Source: Hirsutella rhossiliensis (lineage: Eukaryota; Ascomycota; Sordariomycetes; Hypocreales; Ophiocordycipitaceae). From it: a stretch of DNA of 64,000 bases. Under the pieces are notes generated by a model. It had not been told where the DNA came from and ran no database searches. It worked only from the letters and a program-made list of their open reading frames with translations. The stretch is taken from positions 248,001 through 312,000 of the forward strand of contig NW_025408674.1 in assembly GCF_020360975.1 (NCBI RefSeq), read 5' to 3'. The first letter of the stretch is position 1; every line of letters starts with the position of its first letter. Positions 52,825 to 64,000 of the stretch are shown here, in pieces. A program made the position numbers and the translations under genes.

Positions 52825-55800
52825 GTCACAGGTCCGGCTTTGGTGGGCGGTCAGCGGATTACCCCGCAGATTACCGCCGATTACCCGCTTGCCCTTGACA
52901 TCACCTCTGCCGGGTTGATGTCATCTTCGGAGCGCCATAAAGCGCGAAAGCCGGGACCGACGACGAGAAAACCAGTTCGACTGGATAGCCTGCGTTTGTG
53001 CGATCAGAATGCACCCTGTCTAAGGTCCTACATCCTGTCGGTTGCGAGGTTGCGGTGATTTGAAGCATTTTCTAGCCTTGACGCACTGGAGCTACAGCGA
53101 CGCTTAGCGGATGCATACCCTGTCTACAGGCCCCCTGACGGCCTGGGGGCACTTTCGCCGCCAAGGTCCTCGGTCATTCTATCAGACGGGTGTTCAAAAT
53201 CACTGCGCCATCGACTTTTCGCTACCACCGACGTTGAATTGCCCCGACGCACGTTTGTGTCCCTTTTCGCCTTGCCTGTCCTTTCGGATGGCCTTGAACA
53301 ACTTATCCAAAGAGCTGGGTCCACCACGTTCTTCGTCCATTTGCCTCGCCACGATATCTTCAGTTAAGCCGTCCGACTGGGCCCGCCTCCGAACCTCATC
53401 GATGATGATCTTGCGCGTGGAAAAGTAATTCTTCTCTGCAGATGGCCGCCATCGAGCACCCCAGTCTCGCTCAAGAGAATCCACAGAAGGTATTTCGCCC
53501 CAGCCCTGCCGCCAGAGACGCAGCAGCTCCTGTACAGATTTGACAGAACGGGGGAGCTTGAAGCTCGGAGGTTCGCGCGGCCCAGGCGGCTCGCCATGCG
53601 CTCTTCCCTGGGCCTGTCCTGGCCCGCTTGCACCATTCCCTGCTGCTGCTCTGAGAGAGCGGAGCGTATGTCGGACCGCCCGCTTGCGAAGGGCCTATCT
53701 CGGACCTGAGGACCGTCTCTCGTGGAGCGCGGCGCCTCTGTTGATGAGCTCCCGCGATCTCCGCATGTTGACCTGCAGCACCTTGGCCGGGGCTGAAGGT
53801 GACGGTGTAGGTCGCCTGCGCAAACTCGTCCAACTTTGTGCATAGTTCGTAAGAAGCCCCCAAAAGGTCTAGATGTCTTCGCTCAGCTAACTGCTCGGCT
53901 GCGACCTGTTGAGTCAGTACTGTGCGCAGCTTCTCCGCAACCACCGGCATCGCTTTTGAATGACCGTGGTATGGCTGTCTTCGTGGTCCCGTGTGCATGT
54001 GTCTTGAACTTTGCTGGCGAACGCTTCAAACTCGGGGCAAGAGAAGACCGGATCCTGGAAGATAGGATGGTCGGGGTAGGACTCGCGAAGGAAGACAGCG
54101 TCCTGCAGGAGCACCTCTCGAAGCCACTCCAGGAGTTCCAAGAAGGCGCCGGCGGCCATGTTCTGCTCCACCCCGAGATCTGAGAAAGGGCTACTGTGGG
54201 CCTCTTTCCATTTGTCGAGTTGAGGCCAGACCTGCACGAGTAGCACCACAGGCGGCCTTACGGTGGCCCGGGGCACGAAATAAGACCCCGACCATTCAGG
54301 GTCAAAGTCGGCCACGGCCCTCATGAATTCGAAAGGCAGGGAAGTCAGATAGCAGCCGGTCATTTGGTCTCCGTTATTCCAACGACCGGCTCGGCGGATC
54401 TGTATAGTTCGGGTCAGCCCAGGCCAGGGGGTTGGCGGCTTGCCTAGGGCAGATGACATGCCTGGCCTTCATCCACTCCGGCCATGTCGGCGTTTTGCGT
54501 CGCGGCCACTCTAGGCGCATGGCTGACCTTGGAGACCTTGATCCCGGCCTTCTTGTAGAACCTGGACGTCCATTCTCGGGCAGTCTGGCCCGACAACGGA
54601 GCTGTATATTCGGTGAGTGAAAGGGTCGATGCACCCTCTGAGTTATGGGATTCCGGTGAATGCCATCACGCTTACCTTGAGGCTCCTTCGCCGATCGGCG
54701 GAGCACCTTCGTTTCATACCAGTCTTCGCTTCTTTGGAAGACGGAAACCTTTCCGCCTTTTCTACCTGCCAGCGCCAGAAAAGCCAGAACGCGAGGGCGC
54801 CGATGAGACAAGACCGCGGATCTCGATGCCGCAAAGCAGATCCATACTCCATGCGGCCGTGCTGGTTGGTCTTCCCACAGTTCATCACGACAACCAGCGC
54901 CTTCGTGGTATACCCTGGGCCTTGCAGCCCTCGTTGGGTAAGTCCAGGGAAAGCAGTCTGCCAACTCCATCGGCAGGCGGTTGCCGGACCGCAGCAGCAT
55001 GTGGTTCCCGAGCAGAAAGTCCACCTGCGTCCTCAGGGCGCAGGCGATCTCTTTCCTCGGACCATGCCACGTTGGTGTGGTCGGGTATCTGCGCCGGCGC
55101 ATACACATCTCTCAGAGTTCCAACTCCCTGTCCATGTATTCCTTCCTCTTCCGGCTCCAAGTCGTTGCAAGAATGCTGCGTTTGAGTGCCTTCAGTGCCA
55201 CTCCCTGTGGCCGGGCCGCAGGATTGACTCCCGGCTCTTCTGCTCGTCGTAAAGCTTCTGTATGGCCGAGACGTAGCCCCGTACAGTATTATACTGTAGT
55301 TTGAGCGTGGACTCATACAACTCCAAGTCGGAGTCTGACTCGTATTCGCTACCTCCGCCGCCTACAACGATGGTATCTGCTGGGGAAGCTGGGTGTTAGT
55401 ATGATGGGCTGGCTCAGTCCGACGACCACATCCCGTGATCAACATCTGTTACCTGATGGTGCTCTGCGTCTTTCACGGCCCTCTTGGCTTCCTGAGCCTC
55501 GAGGTGTCGTTTTCTTTCATCGGCGACCCTCTTTCCTTTCTTTGGAGGACGTGATGCCACTACCTCCTTCATGAAGAGCAAGAGCTTTCCTTCATCGACC
55601 AGGTCTCCCGGTAGCTGTTGGCCCTGTGGTACCGAGGCCGGCCAAACGTCCGGGATCGCAGGCCAGTTGGCTTGACACCACTCCTGTGAGGCGGTCAATG
55701 CATGGATCTACATGAAGATTGCAGGGCGCGCATGCGGGCTTGCCTTCCATTCTTCCTGCTTGGGACGATAATTTCGCTTCGTATTCTTCGGCTGGGTGTT

Positions 55801-56148
55801 CTCCAGATCTAACAGGTAGTGCTCAATGGCCGCCCTGACCCGGGGATCCTCTATCGCGTTTGACATGGTGCAGGCGGTCGCCGTCGCGACGGTGGCAATG
55901 GAGGAGGTGGAGGAGGAGGTGGGAGGAGGAGGTGGAGCGCAACGCGCGTGAGCGAGACCGAAATCGAAGGTCTCGCGCAGGGCCCCGCGGGCGTGGACCT
56001 TCGCTTTTGCCGTCCGATGGCGGTAATCCGACTAAGAAAACGCCAGCCCCGCAGGGACGAACCTTCGAAAACGACATGGTTTTGCATGGGGCGGGGCGGT
56101 AATCCGATTACCGGATGACCGGTCGGCCGGCCCCGGGACCTGTGACAC
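52825..56148 (-). mobile_element. Crypton-like tyrosine-recombinase element with inverted ends
   Basis: An inverted pair GTCACAGGTCC (about 52826-52836) and GGACCTGTGAC (about 56137-56147) frames a coding region of Crypton type. Just inside, ATTACCG/CGGTAAT motifs recur in inverse orientation (52857-52888 and 56014-56112). Classical Cryptons lack inverted ends, so the limits are inferred. No target duplication was identified. Confidence 0.5.
53200..55864 (-). pseudogene. Crypton-type tyrosine recombinase (Ndc10-like plus GCR1_C-type DNA-binding), frameshifted
   Basis: Likely start ATG 55864 (MSNAIEDPRVRAAIEHYLLD), with a probable intron near 55690-55755, then LPGDLVDEGKLLLFMKEVVA. The recombinase core is split among frames: MNCGKTNQHGRMEYGSALRH and SCLIGALAFWLFWRWQ (54888-54760), then IRRAGRWNNGDQMTGCYLTS with the arginine and candidate catalytic tyrosine, then SGSYFVPRATVRPPVVLLVQ (54459-53914). 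At the C-terminus, LERDWGARWRPSAEKNYFST and DEVRRRAQSDGLTEDIVARQ (53484-53200) match the GCR1_C DNA-binding domain found on fungal Ndc10-like Cryptons. The enzyme would integrate a circular form by site-specific recombination. At least three shifts break this copy. Confidence 0.75.
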
Positions 56149-56158
56149 CAGCACGTGC

Positions 56159-56503
56159 TTGGAGCCCGAGACAAAGGATTGGTGCCACAAGACGCTCCTT
56201 AAAATGGGCTACGATCAGGTCGTTCTTGGAAGTCGCCAGGACCCGGATAAATTGCGACCCTTTAAGCGTTTCTATCTTGGTCTCCGGGATAAGATCATTC
56301 AACACGTCGAAAGTGGCCGGCAGCCTATACTTGCGTACCGCAAAGCCCCAACTGGGGGTGTTGCTGAATATGTAAGCGCAATATCTGTTTGTGAGTACAC
56401 TGACCTAAACGTACATAGCAAGCATTACTTGAGCGGGCAAATCGAGCCCGAGAAGAAGAGCTTGGAGATGGGCAATCAGCAGAGCAACCATTGGTTGAAC
56501 TAG
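56159..56503 (+). CDS. Unidentified short frame
   Basis: The plus-strand frame contains KDWCHKTLLKMGYDQVVLGS and FKRFYLGLRDKIIQHVESGR, which reads like real protein of mixed helix type. It has no family I know and no upstream exon, because the Crypton-like element ends just before it. It may be the remnant of a gene cut by that insertion. Confidence 0.3.
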   Translation: MEPETKDWCHKTLLKMGYDQVVLGSRQDPDKLRPFKRFYLGLRDKIIQHVESGRQPILAYRKAPTGGVAEYVSAISVCEYTDLNVHSKHYLSGQIEPEKKSLEMGNQQSNHWLN

Positions 56504-56504
56504 G

Positions 56505-56560
56505 CTTGAAGACCAACTCATTCCAGTTGTCATCCAACTCATTCCAGTTGTCATCCAACT
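56505..56560. repeat. Short tandem repeat, 21-base unit
   Basis: The unit CATTCCAGTTGTCATCCAACT is present about two and a half times, ending at the TA target of the next pogo element. Confidence 0.85.
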
Positions 56561-56561
56561 A

Positions 56562-59346
56562 CCCGTTGATCTTGGTGTGGGGCCACAGCAGCCCAACTAA
56601 GTGTCTTCGCCACTTAGTTGGCCCAAAAAATCCGGCACAGCCCAAAAAATCCGGCACAGCAGGGTCCTCAATTTGGGGTGCAAAATCAAGGAAATTCTAC
56701 GCTTCGCTTCATGGTGCCGTCAATGCGACTTCAAATAGCTAAAATATACATGTGATCAATAGCTGCGGATCACCTAAAGACGCAAGTAACAACGAAAAGT
56801 GAAAAAATCACGTCTTTGGGCCTATTTAGGAGCTGCCGCCTTCCAGTCGAAGAGATAGGAAGACCGCGTTTGTGAGTCCAAATAGACGTATTATGTAGTA
56901 ATTTCGCCTGTTGTGCGTCTCTGAGAGCTATTTTATCCATACCTGTGTTCCTGGAGCGTCTGCTGTATCTTGTTGGACGATCGGGTGCGCGGTCGAGGGC
57001 ATGGTGTATCGACTACCGCTTCAACCGCTGCTAACGGCGGCGATGAGGTATATTCTCTTGCGTGTCGAGTAAATTGTCCTCGTCTTCATCGTCGGCGCCA
57101 TCCTCACTATGTTTGTCAAGATCGAGGCCTGTGAAATAGACGGTATCGTCACTGCCGGGCAACGACGACATATCTGTAAGTGGGCGAGGTCGGGTCGCTG
57201 CGCGCGCCTGACATCTCTGGCGGAGTTATTTCTCTTCGTGGTATCATAGAAAAGGATTCCTTGGATGGCTCTTTGAGCTCCCGCATGAGGGTATCGCAAC
57301 TTTGCTCCAGAGTGTAGAACTCAACGTCTCGTCCCGTAAACTCTAGCCAGGGCTTAAAGTTCAATGTCTTGACTCTGCCATTGACTAACTGCTTCTTCCC
57401 GACTTTATAGTCTTCTCGGATCTTCTGCATCTCTCCACGAACTCGTTTAAGATGCATCCTTATCTCCTGGCGCGTTTGAAGCCGGGTTTGCTTTGCCTGG
57501 AGCTCCTCATACTCCCGGGTGATGTCGGCCATGCTGGAGCTCGTGATAAACTCTCCGCGCGGCCTGACAATCTTGCCTCTCTTCATTCGATTCGCATACG
57601 CCTGGGTTCGGCTATTCTTATCGCTGACTATGCCCTGGGAATGTGACGCCATCGCGATAGACTCGGTGTTCACTTTCGCAAGAACCCGCAAGTTTTCTCG
57701 TGATGGCGAGCTCATGAGGGGCCCATACCGTTGCCGGATATCATTGAGGGCATCCGCGGCGACTTGGAAACGCGTCTCCGAGGGTAGGAGCGAGGCGTAT
57801 GCAGGATTGATCGGCTGCTGTTGTCGTAGCTGCTCGTGGAGGATCTTGGTGATCACCGGCGCTGGGTCGACAGGAAAGAGGCCTGTTTTTCAAATGCCGC
57901 CATAATGTTATGCCGCGTGAAGCCAGCCTCATATACGTCCTGAAAAGCTGTGAGGAAGTTGACCCGCGAAAATGATATGTTGCCTTCTGCGAGCGACTTC
58001 CGAAGCGCTTTCTGATGTGCTGACTTTAGTGGCTGGAATACCCCAACATCAAGCGGCTGCATGAGGTGGGTGGAATGTGGAGGAAAATAGCAATGATGAT
58101 ATCAAACTTGATACAATACTCAGCAAAGTCAAGGGTGGTATGCCCTGTAAAGCCATCCACAACAAGCAATCGGTAGATCTTCTCGTCGTCAGGCCGTTGG
58201 TTTGGCGGCGCCTCCGCGACTCATCCCCATGTTGGGGCGCCGAAGATGCTCGTCACAGCCGAACCACTCTTCCAGCGAATTTCCTGACTGTTTTGCTTGC
58301 GCTGACGATGCCCAAGACCAGCAGTTGAAATGCCTTGCCCACTCAAGGTGTATCTCTGCGTTGGAAAAGCCAGTTGGCGACTGGGCAAACCGTACGCCTG
58401 TCATGATGTCGATGCCGGCCCAGTTGGTGGTAGGGTAATGTTGGAAAACAAGCCAGGGTGGAAGAGAGTCCCCCACTGCGTTAACTGAGGCAATTACCGT
58501 GCAGGATTCTCGGTTTGCTGGGTCTAAAACTCGGGGCCGGGTGCTCTTGACTCTAGTGGTGCGCGTGATGAGAACTTGGATGCGTTCTCGCAGGCACCCA
58601 ATGCGTATTCCGGCCTCGTCTTCATTCCAGATCTCTGAACTGCCAATACGGTAGCTGGTGATGATTTCTCGAAGCTTTGAGTAGAAAAATTCGACTTCTT
58701 CTACCCCGTGGGCTTCAAAGGACTTCCGGGCTCGTTCAACTGCTTTGAGATACGTCTTCGCGATCGCAGGATGACTTCCACGCCAATTGTCAAGCCAACT
58801 TGACGAGACCGGGCGGGCATTGGGATCTCGACGCATTCTTATTGCATTTGCAACAGCTTCAAGTTGCTCTCGTGGCGGGCATGCCGGTGCGTTCCATCCA
58901 CTGTACATACGCAACCAGGGCGTCGTCTTCGTCCTCCGTCAGCGCCAATGGACGCCCTGGAGCACGGGAAAAGGGTTTCTTATGAAATTAATGGCTCTCT
59001 GTACGGATGAGCTCTTCACATTGTAACGGATGGCCGCATCTCGCACGGAAAGAGGCGTACTTTTGGTGTTGTTGAGCGACGAACATCGGCTCTGGGGTCG
59101 CGACGAGACGCCAGAACGGCTTTGCTGCCTCCAGGGTAGCCATGTTATCTGTCATAATGTATTCCGGCAAAAAGATACGTAAATAAAGTCAAGTTGCGCG
59201 AGAAAACGCGGTTGAGATGCATAGGGTTGACGTTTTGGAGGTGGGCTGCTGTGCCGGATTTTTTGGGCTGTGCCGGATTTTTTGGGCCAACTAAGTGGCG
59301 AAGACACTTAGTTGGGCTGCTGTGGCCCCACACCAAGATCAACGGG
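56562..59346 (-). mobile_element. pogo-type element with perfect 101-base inverted repeats
   Basis: Ends begin CCCGTTGATCTTGGTGTGGG at 56562 and mirror at 59346; they are identical over 101 bases (56562-56662 and 59246-59346). The TA duplication is at 56560-56561 and 59347-59348. Each end contains a hairpin (CCAACTAAGTG ... CACTTAGTTGG) and two direct copies of CCCAAAAAATCCGGCACAG. Length 2785 bases. Confidence 0.93.
57149..59080 (-). pseudogene. pogo DDE transposase, frameshifted
   Basis: A psq-like helix (SVRDAAIRYNVKSSSVQRAI) is read in one frame near 59000-59070. The next part is in frame 58914-58189: CENP-B-like PVSSSWLDNWRGSHPAIAKT, then the first aspartate in IWNEDEAGIRIG and ANRESCTVIASVNAVGDSLP. 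The second aspartate (LLVVDGFTGH near 58140-58170) lies in another frame, and the third (LMQPLDVGVFQPLKSAHQKA) at 58062 onward. The C-terminal tail 57856-57149 is helical and basic. At least four shifts are needed to read one protein. Confidence 0.82.
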
Positions 59347-59348
59347 TA

Positions 59349-60284
59349 GAGGCTCAACTTTTCTATGCAGTCAGCAGACCTCCCAACCGAGCTTGCAGCT
59401 ATTTTGACCCTGAGGCTGCTCCTAGTCACCGGATCGTTCGGACCTTCTGAATCGGTCTTCCTTTAAAAGGGAAGGAAATGTCTAGACATAAGAATAGCTG
59501 CCTAGAATAATTACTCAGCTGCCTAATGTTGCACTGTCACACTGGCACATCAGTATCTACAAGCCTCACCAACCTTCCTTTTGCCTACGCTTTACACAGC
59601 CACAACCCAACAGCTGGGTTATTCATTCACTTCCACTGTTCTTCTATCTATATAAGATCATCTACACTCCCTCTCTAGATAGAAGAATCAAGAGCTTTAT
59701 TCCACTCAAGATCAATGCTTGCTGCCCATCTCGTACTGCAATACCTAAGATAAATTCCTAGATCTAAGACTAGTTGTCTAGAATAATACTCTGCTGCCTA
59801 GAGGGATCGAACGAATAATCAGAGGAAAGAAAGGGAGGTGATGGTAGGCACCTATGTGCCTACAGATACGCATGCGCACAAGCTGTAGGCTGAGTCACAG
59901 TCACGACAGGTAGGGTAACCGGTGATGACTTCAATTGTAACTAACTAGGGAAGAGGAAGCTATTCACAAGAAACGGAATGTGCACCCGGTAATGGGGCAT
60001 GCAGCCGGGCTGCGTGCCCTGATCGCGGGGTAGGGTGTCACGTGGGAGTCGTGCATGAACCGTGATGGTATCCCGATTGCACGGGTTACTCAGCAGGTTA
60101 GTATTCCAACACAGGCAGTCTTTTCTTTTCGTGATGGAATCCGAAGACTGCCGTGCCTGCCCTTCATTCCGGTCTCAATGAAGGGAGGCTCGTCATCATG
60201 GAGTCGTTTGTCGTTAGGTGGTGTCTGCGGTCACGGGTCGTTGTACATATCCTTCCACTCGAATCGTCAGCCTGTTCGTCTCAA
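59349..60284. other. Non-coding region, possible 3' LTR of the copia element
   Basis: No coding signal. A 3' LTR is expected here, downstream of the copia RNase H on the minus strand. Imperfect direct repeats of CTAGAATAATACTCTGCTGC type occur at about 59501-59528 and 59778-59803, and a TATATAA at about 59650. The LTR limits could not be fixed without the other copy, which lies outside the window. Confidence 0.35.
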
Positions 60285-63200
60285 TCAACCGTTCCAAAGC
60301 ACGGTTGGGTGCTGCTTGGTCATCGCATCAGCCGGGTTGTCATCCCCATTGATCCAACGGATCTCTGCCATCTCGCGCTGCTCGTAGGACTGCCTTAGCG
60401 CCATGATATCAATCATGAGTCGCTTCTCTTTCGTGGTCCCGAGCTTTACGAGGCATTCGTATAGCGAGTATGAGTCGGTGCAGACAATGAGGAGTCGGGG
60501 TAGGTCCAGCTGCTTGACAATAGCCTGCAGGGTGGTCGCGATGACAATGGCCATATCGAAACCTTGGACCATGCCGTAGATCTCCGAGGCTAGCACGCTC
60601 CGGGTCACTCGCTTGCTCTTCGTAGATGACCAGTGCAGGACATTGCCTCTGATCGTGAAATCAGCAGGGCTCTGTTCCTCGTTGGCGAGCACAATAACAA
60701 AGCCCAGTTGTGAGCTTAGGTCTTTGTTGTTCGCGAACGAACCGTCCGTGAATACCATTAGCTTCGCAGTCGAAAGGCCAAGGGAACATAGCGGAGTCCT
60801 CGTTGCAGGTTGTCGGTCTGCCATTGTATCCGCTTGTTCAGGGTCTTGTAGTCCGGGCTTCCGGCTGCTGCACTTGTGCTGCGACTGAGTAGTCGAACGT
60901 GGCCTCGGGCTGGCAGATTGATGCGATATATGCTCCGCGCGCGCGCTGTTGGGCGTATTGCTGCGCGCGATCCGTGGAGGAGAGAAAGATGGTGGCTAAC
61001 TTCTGGCCTTGGCCCTTCTGCTGGATGATAAGGTCGTCTTTTTCGGCTAGAAGTGTGCAACCATTAAACTCGAGGAGTCGCGGCCGATAGCTGGCTCCTT
61101 GGTTTCGAGCGGAGCTTAGCCTTCTGGATCTCTCTTTCTTCTGCGGCCGCGAACTCAGGGAGGCGAGGAGGAGGTGTCATCCGTCTGCATAGCGACCATG
61201 CCGAAGCCGGCGGCTTGATCATTGGAGATCAACAAGCAGGGTCAAAGGTGGAATGTGTCATACCGAGGCGCTCACGATGATGCCTATAATATGTCACGAA
61301 CCAATGGAGACCTGACTCTGCTATGCCATACAGGGGAAGGATGACATGGATGATGGTGTCTGGGGGATAGCGGGGCACTAATTCCGCTGGGAGGCGTGCG
61401 AGTATCGTACGATTCAGGGGGGTTTTGGACTGAATATATGCTTGTGTGATATCACGCAGGAAGACGGAGGCTTCACCTGCGAGGAGGGGCAATTGAGAGG
61501 AGTAGCCGCTGTGCTGCCGTTGCACGGTCGGCGGAGGCCTTGTGGTTGGTCCGAGTCCTTTAACTTCGCGGACCATGCGTGCTTTAAAGAGTCTTTGGCC
61601 TTTGTGGGCCACGGGGTCGAAACGAATGAACTCAAACACACCCTGTGCGATTAGGTTGTTAATCTCTTGGGTATCGGACTGTTCAAAGGGGGCACCTGGT
61701 GTGGTGATGTGGCCTTCGCGGCGCAATTGAACAGCGTGATCATAGTGATTAACTTCCTTCTTTGACAGGTTGGCTACGCCGGTCTTGGGCTTGTTCTTGG
61801 AGCCTTTGGGGCGTCCTCGTCGGCGTTGTTCAGGTAGGAGCACAGGGGCAGGGCATCATCTTGATCGGGGTTAGGGGTGCATTGGGGTCGACTCGTCGGG
61901 GACGGCTGCGAGTCGTCGTGGGGTTGTGATGAGGGCCTGAGGATCACGGTGGTATTTCTTGACCGCTGTGATCCTGAAGTTGCGGGCCATTGACATGATT
62001 GATTGTTATTTCGTGGCCGTTATTGCCGATAACGATCCACGGGCCGGTCCAGCCGTCAGCCTCTCTCCACGAGGACCTCGCTCTGCAGGAAGCTCTGCAG
62101 CGCGCTCTACATTTGGTCCATTCCTCGTGTTGAGGGCATCTCTAACCTGACGGGCAGCGGCAGCACGGTGCAGGGCTGCCATGGCTTTCCGAATAGCCTC
62201 TGCGCGCTTGATCATAGGGGGAGAGGGCGGTGAATCGTGGTTGATTCGTGGGTATGCGCCGAAGACGAGGAGGGTAGGGACAAGGCCATCCGGGCCGGCT
62301 GTGTCATTGACTGCCTTTACAGCCATTTGGAGGAGGGCATCTGGGCTTCTCGACTCACCCAACTCTGCTTGGAGGATATCGTAGGCGCGGCGGAGGGCCG
62401 TGTGCCTTTTCTACCTTTCCAATCGAGTTGTGGGCTTCGATAGGCACCTGCCTGCAAGTGATACCCATCAGCGATGCCTCTTTTTGGAACTCCTCTGCTG
62501 CAAAGTTAGTGCCGGCATCGTGGCGCATAAAGTCCGGGGGGCCTTGGTAGGTGTCTATCCACAGCATCCGTAGCGTTTCCCAGGTGTCTCGGGCGGTCAT
62601 CGAGGGAGGAACCTGGCGCCTTGGAACGCTGTGGCTTCGTCGATCACGTGTAGCACAGGCTTTCCGCCTATTTGGACTACATCCGCGGTTATCTCGAAAT
62701 TGAACTCGCGGTCGTCTCTAAGGGTAAACCTGAAGCGTTGGGGAGGTGCCGTTGATTTGACAGTGGTGGCACATCCTCGTGATCTCACGGATTGACTGCT
62801 CATCAATATCATCATGCCCGGCACATCTAAGCAGTCGGTGGAGTCTAGCTGTGGCCGGGTGACCGAATCGTCGGTGAAGTCGTCGCAATTCGCGTTCGGT
62901 CAGGAATACTCTCGCAGTCTCTTCTTCACCTAGATGGAACCATGCGTGGCCCCATTTACGTACTGCGGGAACGCGAATGTCATCGCGGACGACTTCGTTG
63001 GTCTGATTGTTGAAAAACAAGCCTAGCCGGTCCATATCGGCTAGGGAGAGGAGGAACGGGGTCTTAGTGGGAAGAACGTGAAATCAACGGGCCCGAATGC
63101 CGTGCGAATCGCGGTCGCACCGACAGACACAATCCGGGGTCCATCTCCAAAGGAGATGCCTGCCTGGCCTGCGCGGGTGGTATCGAGGGTAGCGCAGTGG

Positions 63201-64000
63201 TCTTCGCGCTGCCAGGCATGGAATTGGTCTAGGCCAGCGGTTGAAACGTCGGAAGCACCTGTGTCGAGCATGATGCCCTGATAACGCGTTGTGTAACGGT
63301 CATCGACAAGGAATTGTTGTGCCGGGGCCTTTTGAGGAGCGCTATAGGCATCTTCCTTAGTCAGACGGTGTAAAACAGCGTAATCTGCGAGGAATGATTG
63401 CGTGAAGAACAGCGAGCCAATCGCTGGGTCTTCATCGTCAATTTCATTGGCAGTATCATAGTCAGGGACAGGGGTCTCGTCAAGTTCATGACCTTCGAAT
63501 TCGGCGAGGAACATGGCGAAGTCCGGGGTCGTGTCGGAGGCATTGTGGGCATTAAGGAAATACATCCGTGATTGTTTCCGTTCTTCTATGGTATGCTTGG
63601 TAGACCAACAGCCAGCTTTGCCGCAGATGAAGCACGCCTTCTTTCTCTGCGGCTGTCGTTTGGGGTTCGCGCTGTTATTGTTGCGGAAGGGGGGTCTATT
63701 CTGTTGATACTTGCGGTCGGTATACCATTGGGTGCTACCGTTGTCCGTGATCGCAAGTTCAATAGAGGCGCGGAGGTCGGCAAAGAGTTGTTCGCAATGG
63801 GCGGGGGCTTTGTACAAGGCTTGCTTGAGCTCAGGCGTTCCACGGCAAGCGCGGATGACTGCGTTGCGGAGGTTGCTTTCGCCAGCTATTTCCGGCCCAA
63901 TCGCTCGTTGACACAATTGGAGCTTGTCAAGCATTATATCAAGCACAGCGTGGAGGTCCTTGTCACTGTGCTTGCTACGGACACTGTTGAAGGTGATAGT
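60285..64000 (-). mobile_element. Ty1/copia retrotransposon, partial, frameshifted
   Basis: Domain order on the minus strand is Gag, protease, integrase, reverse transcriptase, RNase H, which is the copia order. Gag (63946 to about 63400) has a knuckle-like CFICGKAGCWSTKH. Protease: GIMLDTGASDVSTAGLDQFH (about 63270). Integrase zinc part: LRRLHRRFGHPATARLHRLL ... CHHC; core: VLHVIDEATAFQGARFL, then DFMRHDAGTNFAAEEFQKEA and GKVEKAH. Reverse transcriptase: FEFIRFDPVAHKGQRLFKAR and SVFLRDITQAYIQSKTPLNR (61843-61229). RNase H: KLMVFTDGSFANNKDLSSQL, SVLASEIYGMVQGFDMAI, LLIVCTDSYSLYECLVKLGT and NPADAMTK (60824-60285). Several shifts separate the domains. The 5' LTR is beyond the window. Confidence 0.85.

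Noticed and set aside
52825..56148. Starship captain (DUF3435 recombinase)
   Set aside because: The C-terminal GCR1_C-type domain and the Ndc10-like core point to the Crypton group; no DUF3435 signature was recognised anywhere in the window.
1..64000. Telomere or rDNA sequence
   Set aside because: No TTAGGG arrays and no ribosomal RNA segments were seen.

Overview
The window looks like a repeat-rich accessory region of a filamentous ascomycete, probably a Sordariomycete. The evidence is short GT-AG introns of about 45-110 bases, fungal-type pogo/Fot, hAT, MULE and Crypton DNA transposons, Tad-like LINEs with RNase H, a Ty1/copia element, and fungus-specific gene families (a HeLo-like N-terminal protein, a Spok-like protein, a fungal phosphotransferase). 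The species cannot be read from the sequence.

Layout. 1-1.3 kb: a broken ATP-dependent DNA ligase gene. 1.3-8.3 kb: decayed Helitron-like helicase and LINE pieces. 8.35-12.5 kb: a HeLo-like gene split by a 2.77 kb hAT transposon. 12.5-18 kb: a short retroposed tail, a LINE fragment, a second Helitron-like copy and a broken uncharacterised gene. 18.3-20.3 kb: a pogo transposase with a charged repeat tail. 21.8-34.7 kb: the only stretch with intact host-type genes (phosphotransferase, two uncharacterised genes, a three-exon C2H2 zinc-finger gene, and a 757-residue Spok-like gene), interrupted by a MULE with perfect 102-base ends and a SINE. 36.4-40.35 kb: a palindrome of about 1.06 kb arms with a pogo element at its centre. 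40.36-45.89 kb: a full-length LINE (called LINE-B here). 45.9-52 kb: a second LINE (LINE-A) whose ORF1 is fused to a bacterial-looking secreted beta-propeller protein. 52.4-56.15 kb: a hAT fragment and a Crypton-like element. 56.56-59.35 kb: a pogo element. 60.3-64 kb: a Ty1/copia element leaving the window.

How the parts fit. The SINE at 28.9-29.3 kb shares its 3' tail with LINE-B, the expected signature of a SINE mobilised by that LINE. LINE-A copies sit end to end, joined by the same 14-base motif. LINE-B, left-arm LINE-A, SINE, MULE and pogo insertions have readable target-site duplications, so the order of several events can be read. The Spok-like gene has the parts of a single-gene spore killer: a coiled coil, a nuclease-like ExK motif, cysteines and a kinase-like domain.

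Caveat. Many transposon ORFs and some host genes are broken by one- or two-base shifts. Some may be real decay and some may be uncorrected sequencing indels; the sequence alone cannot separate these.
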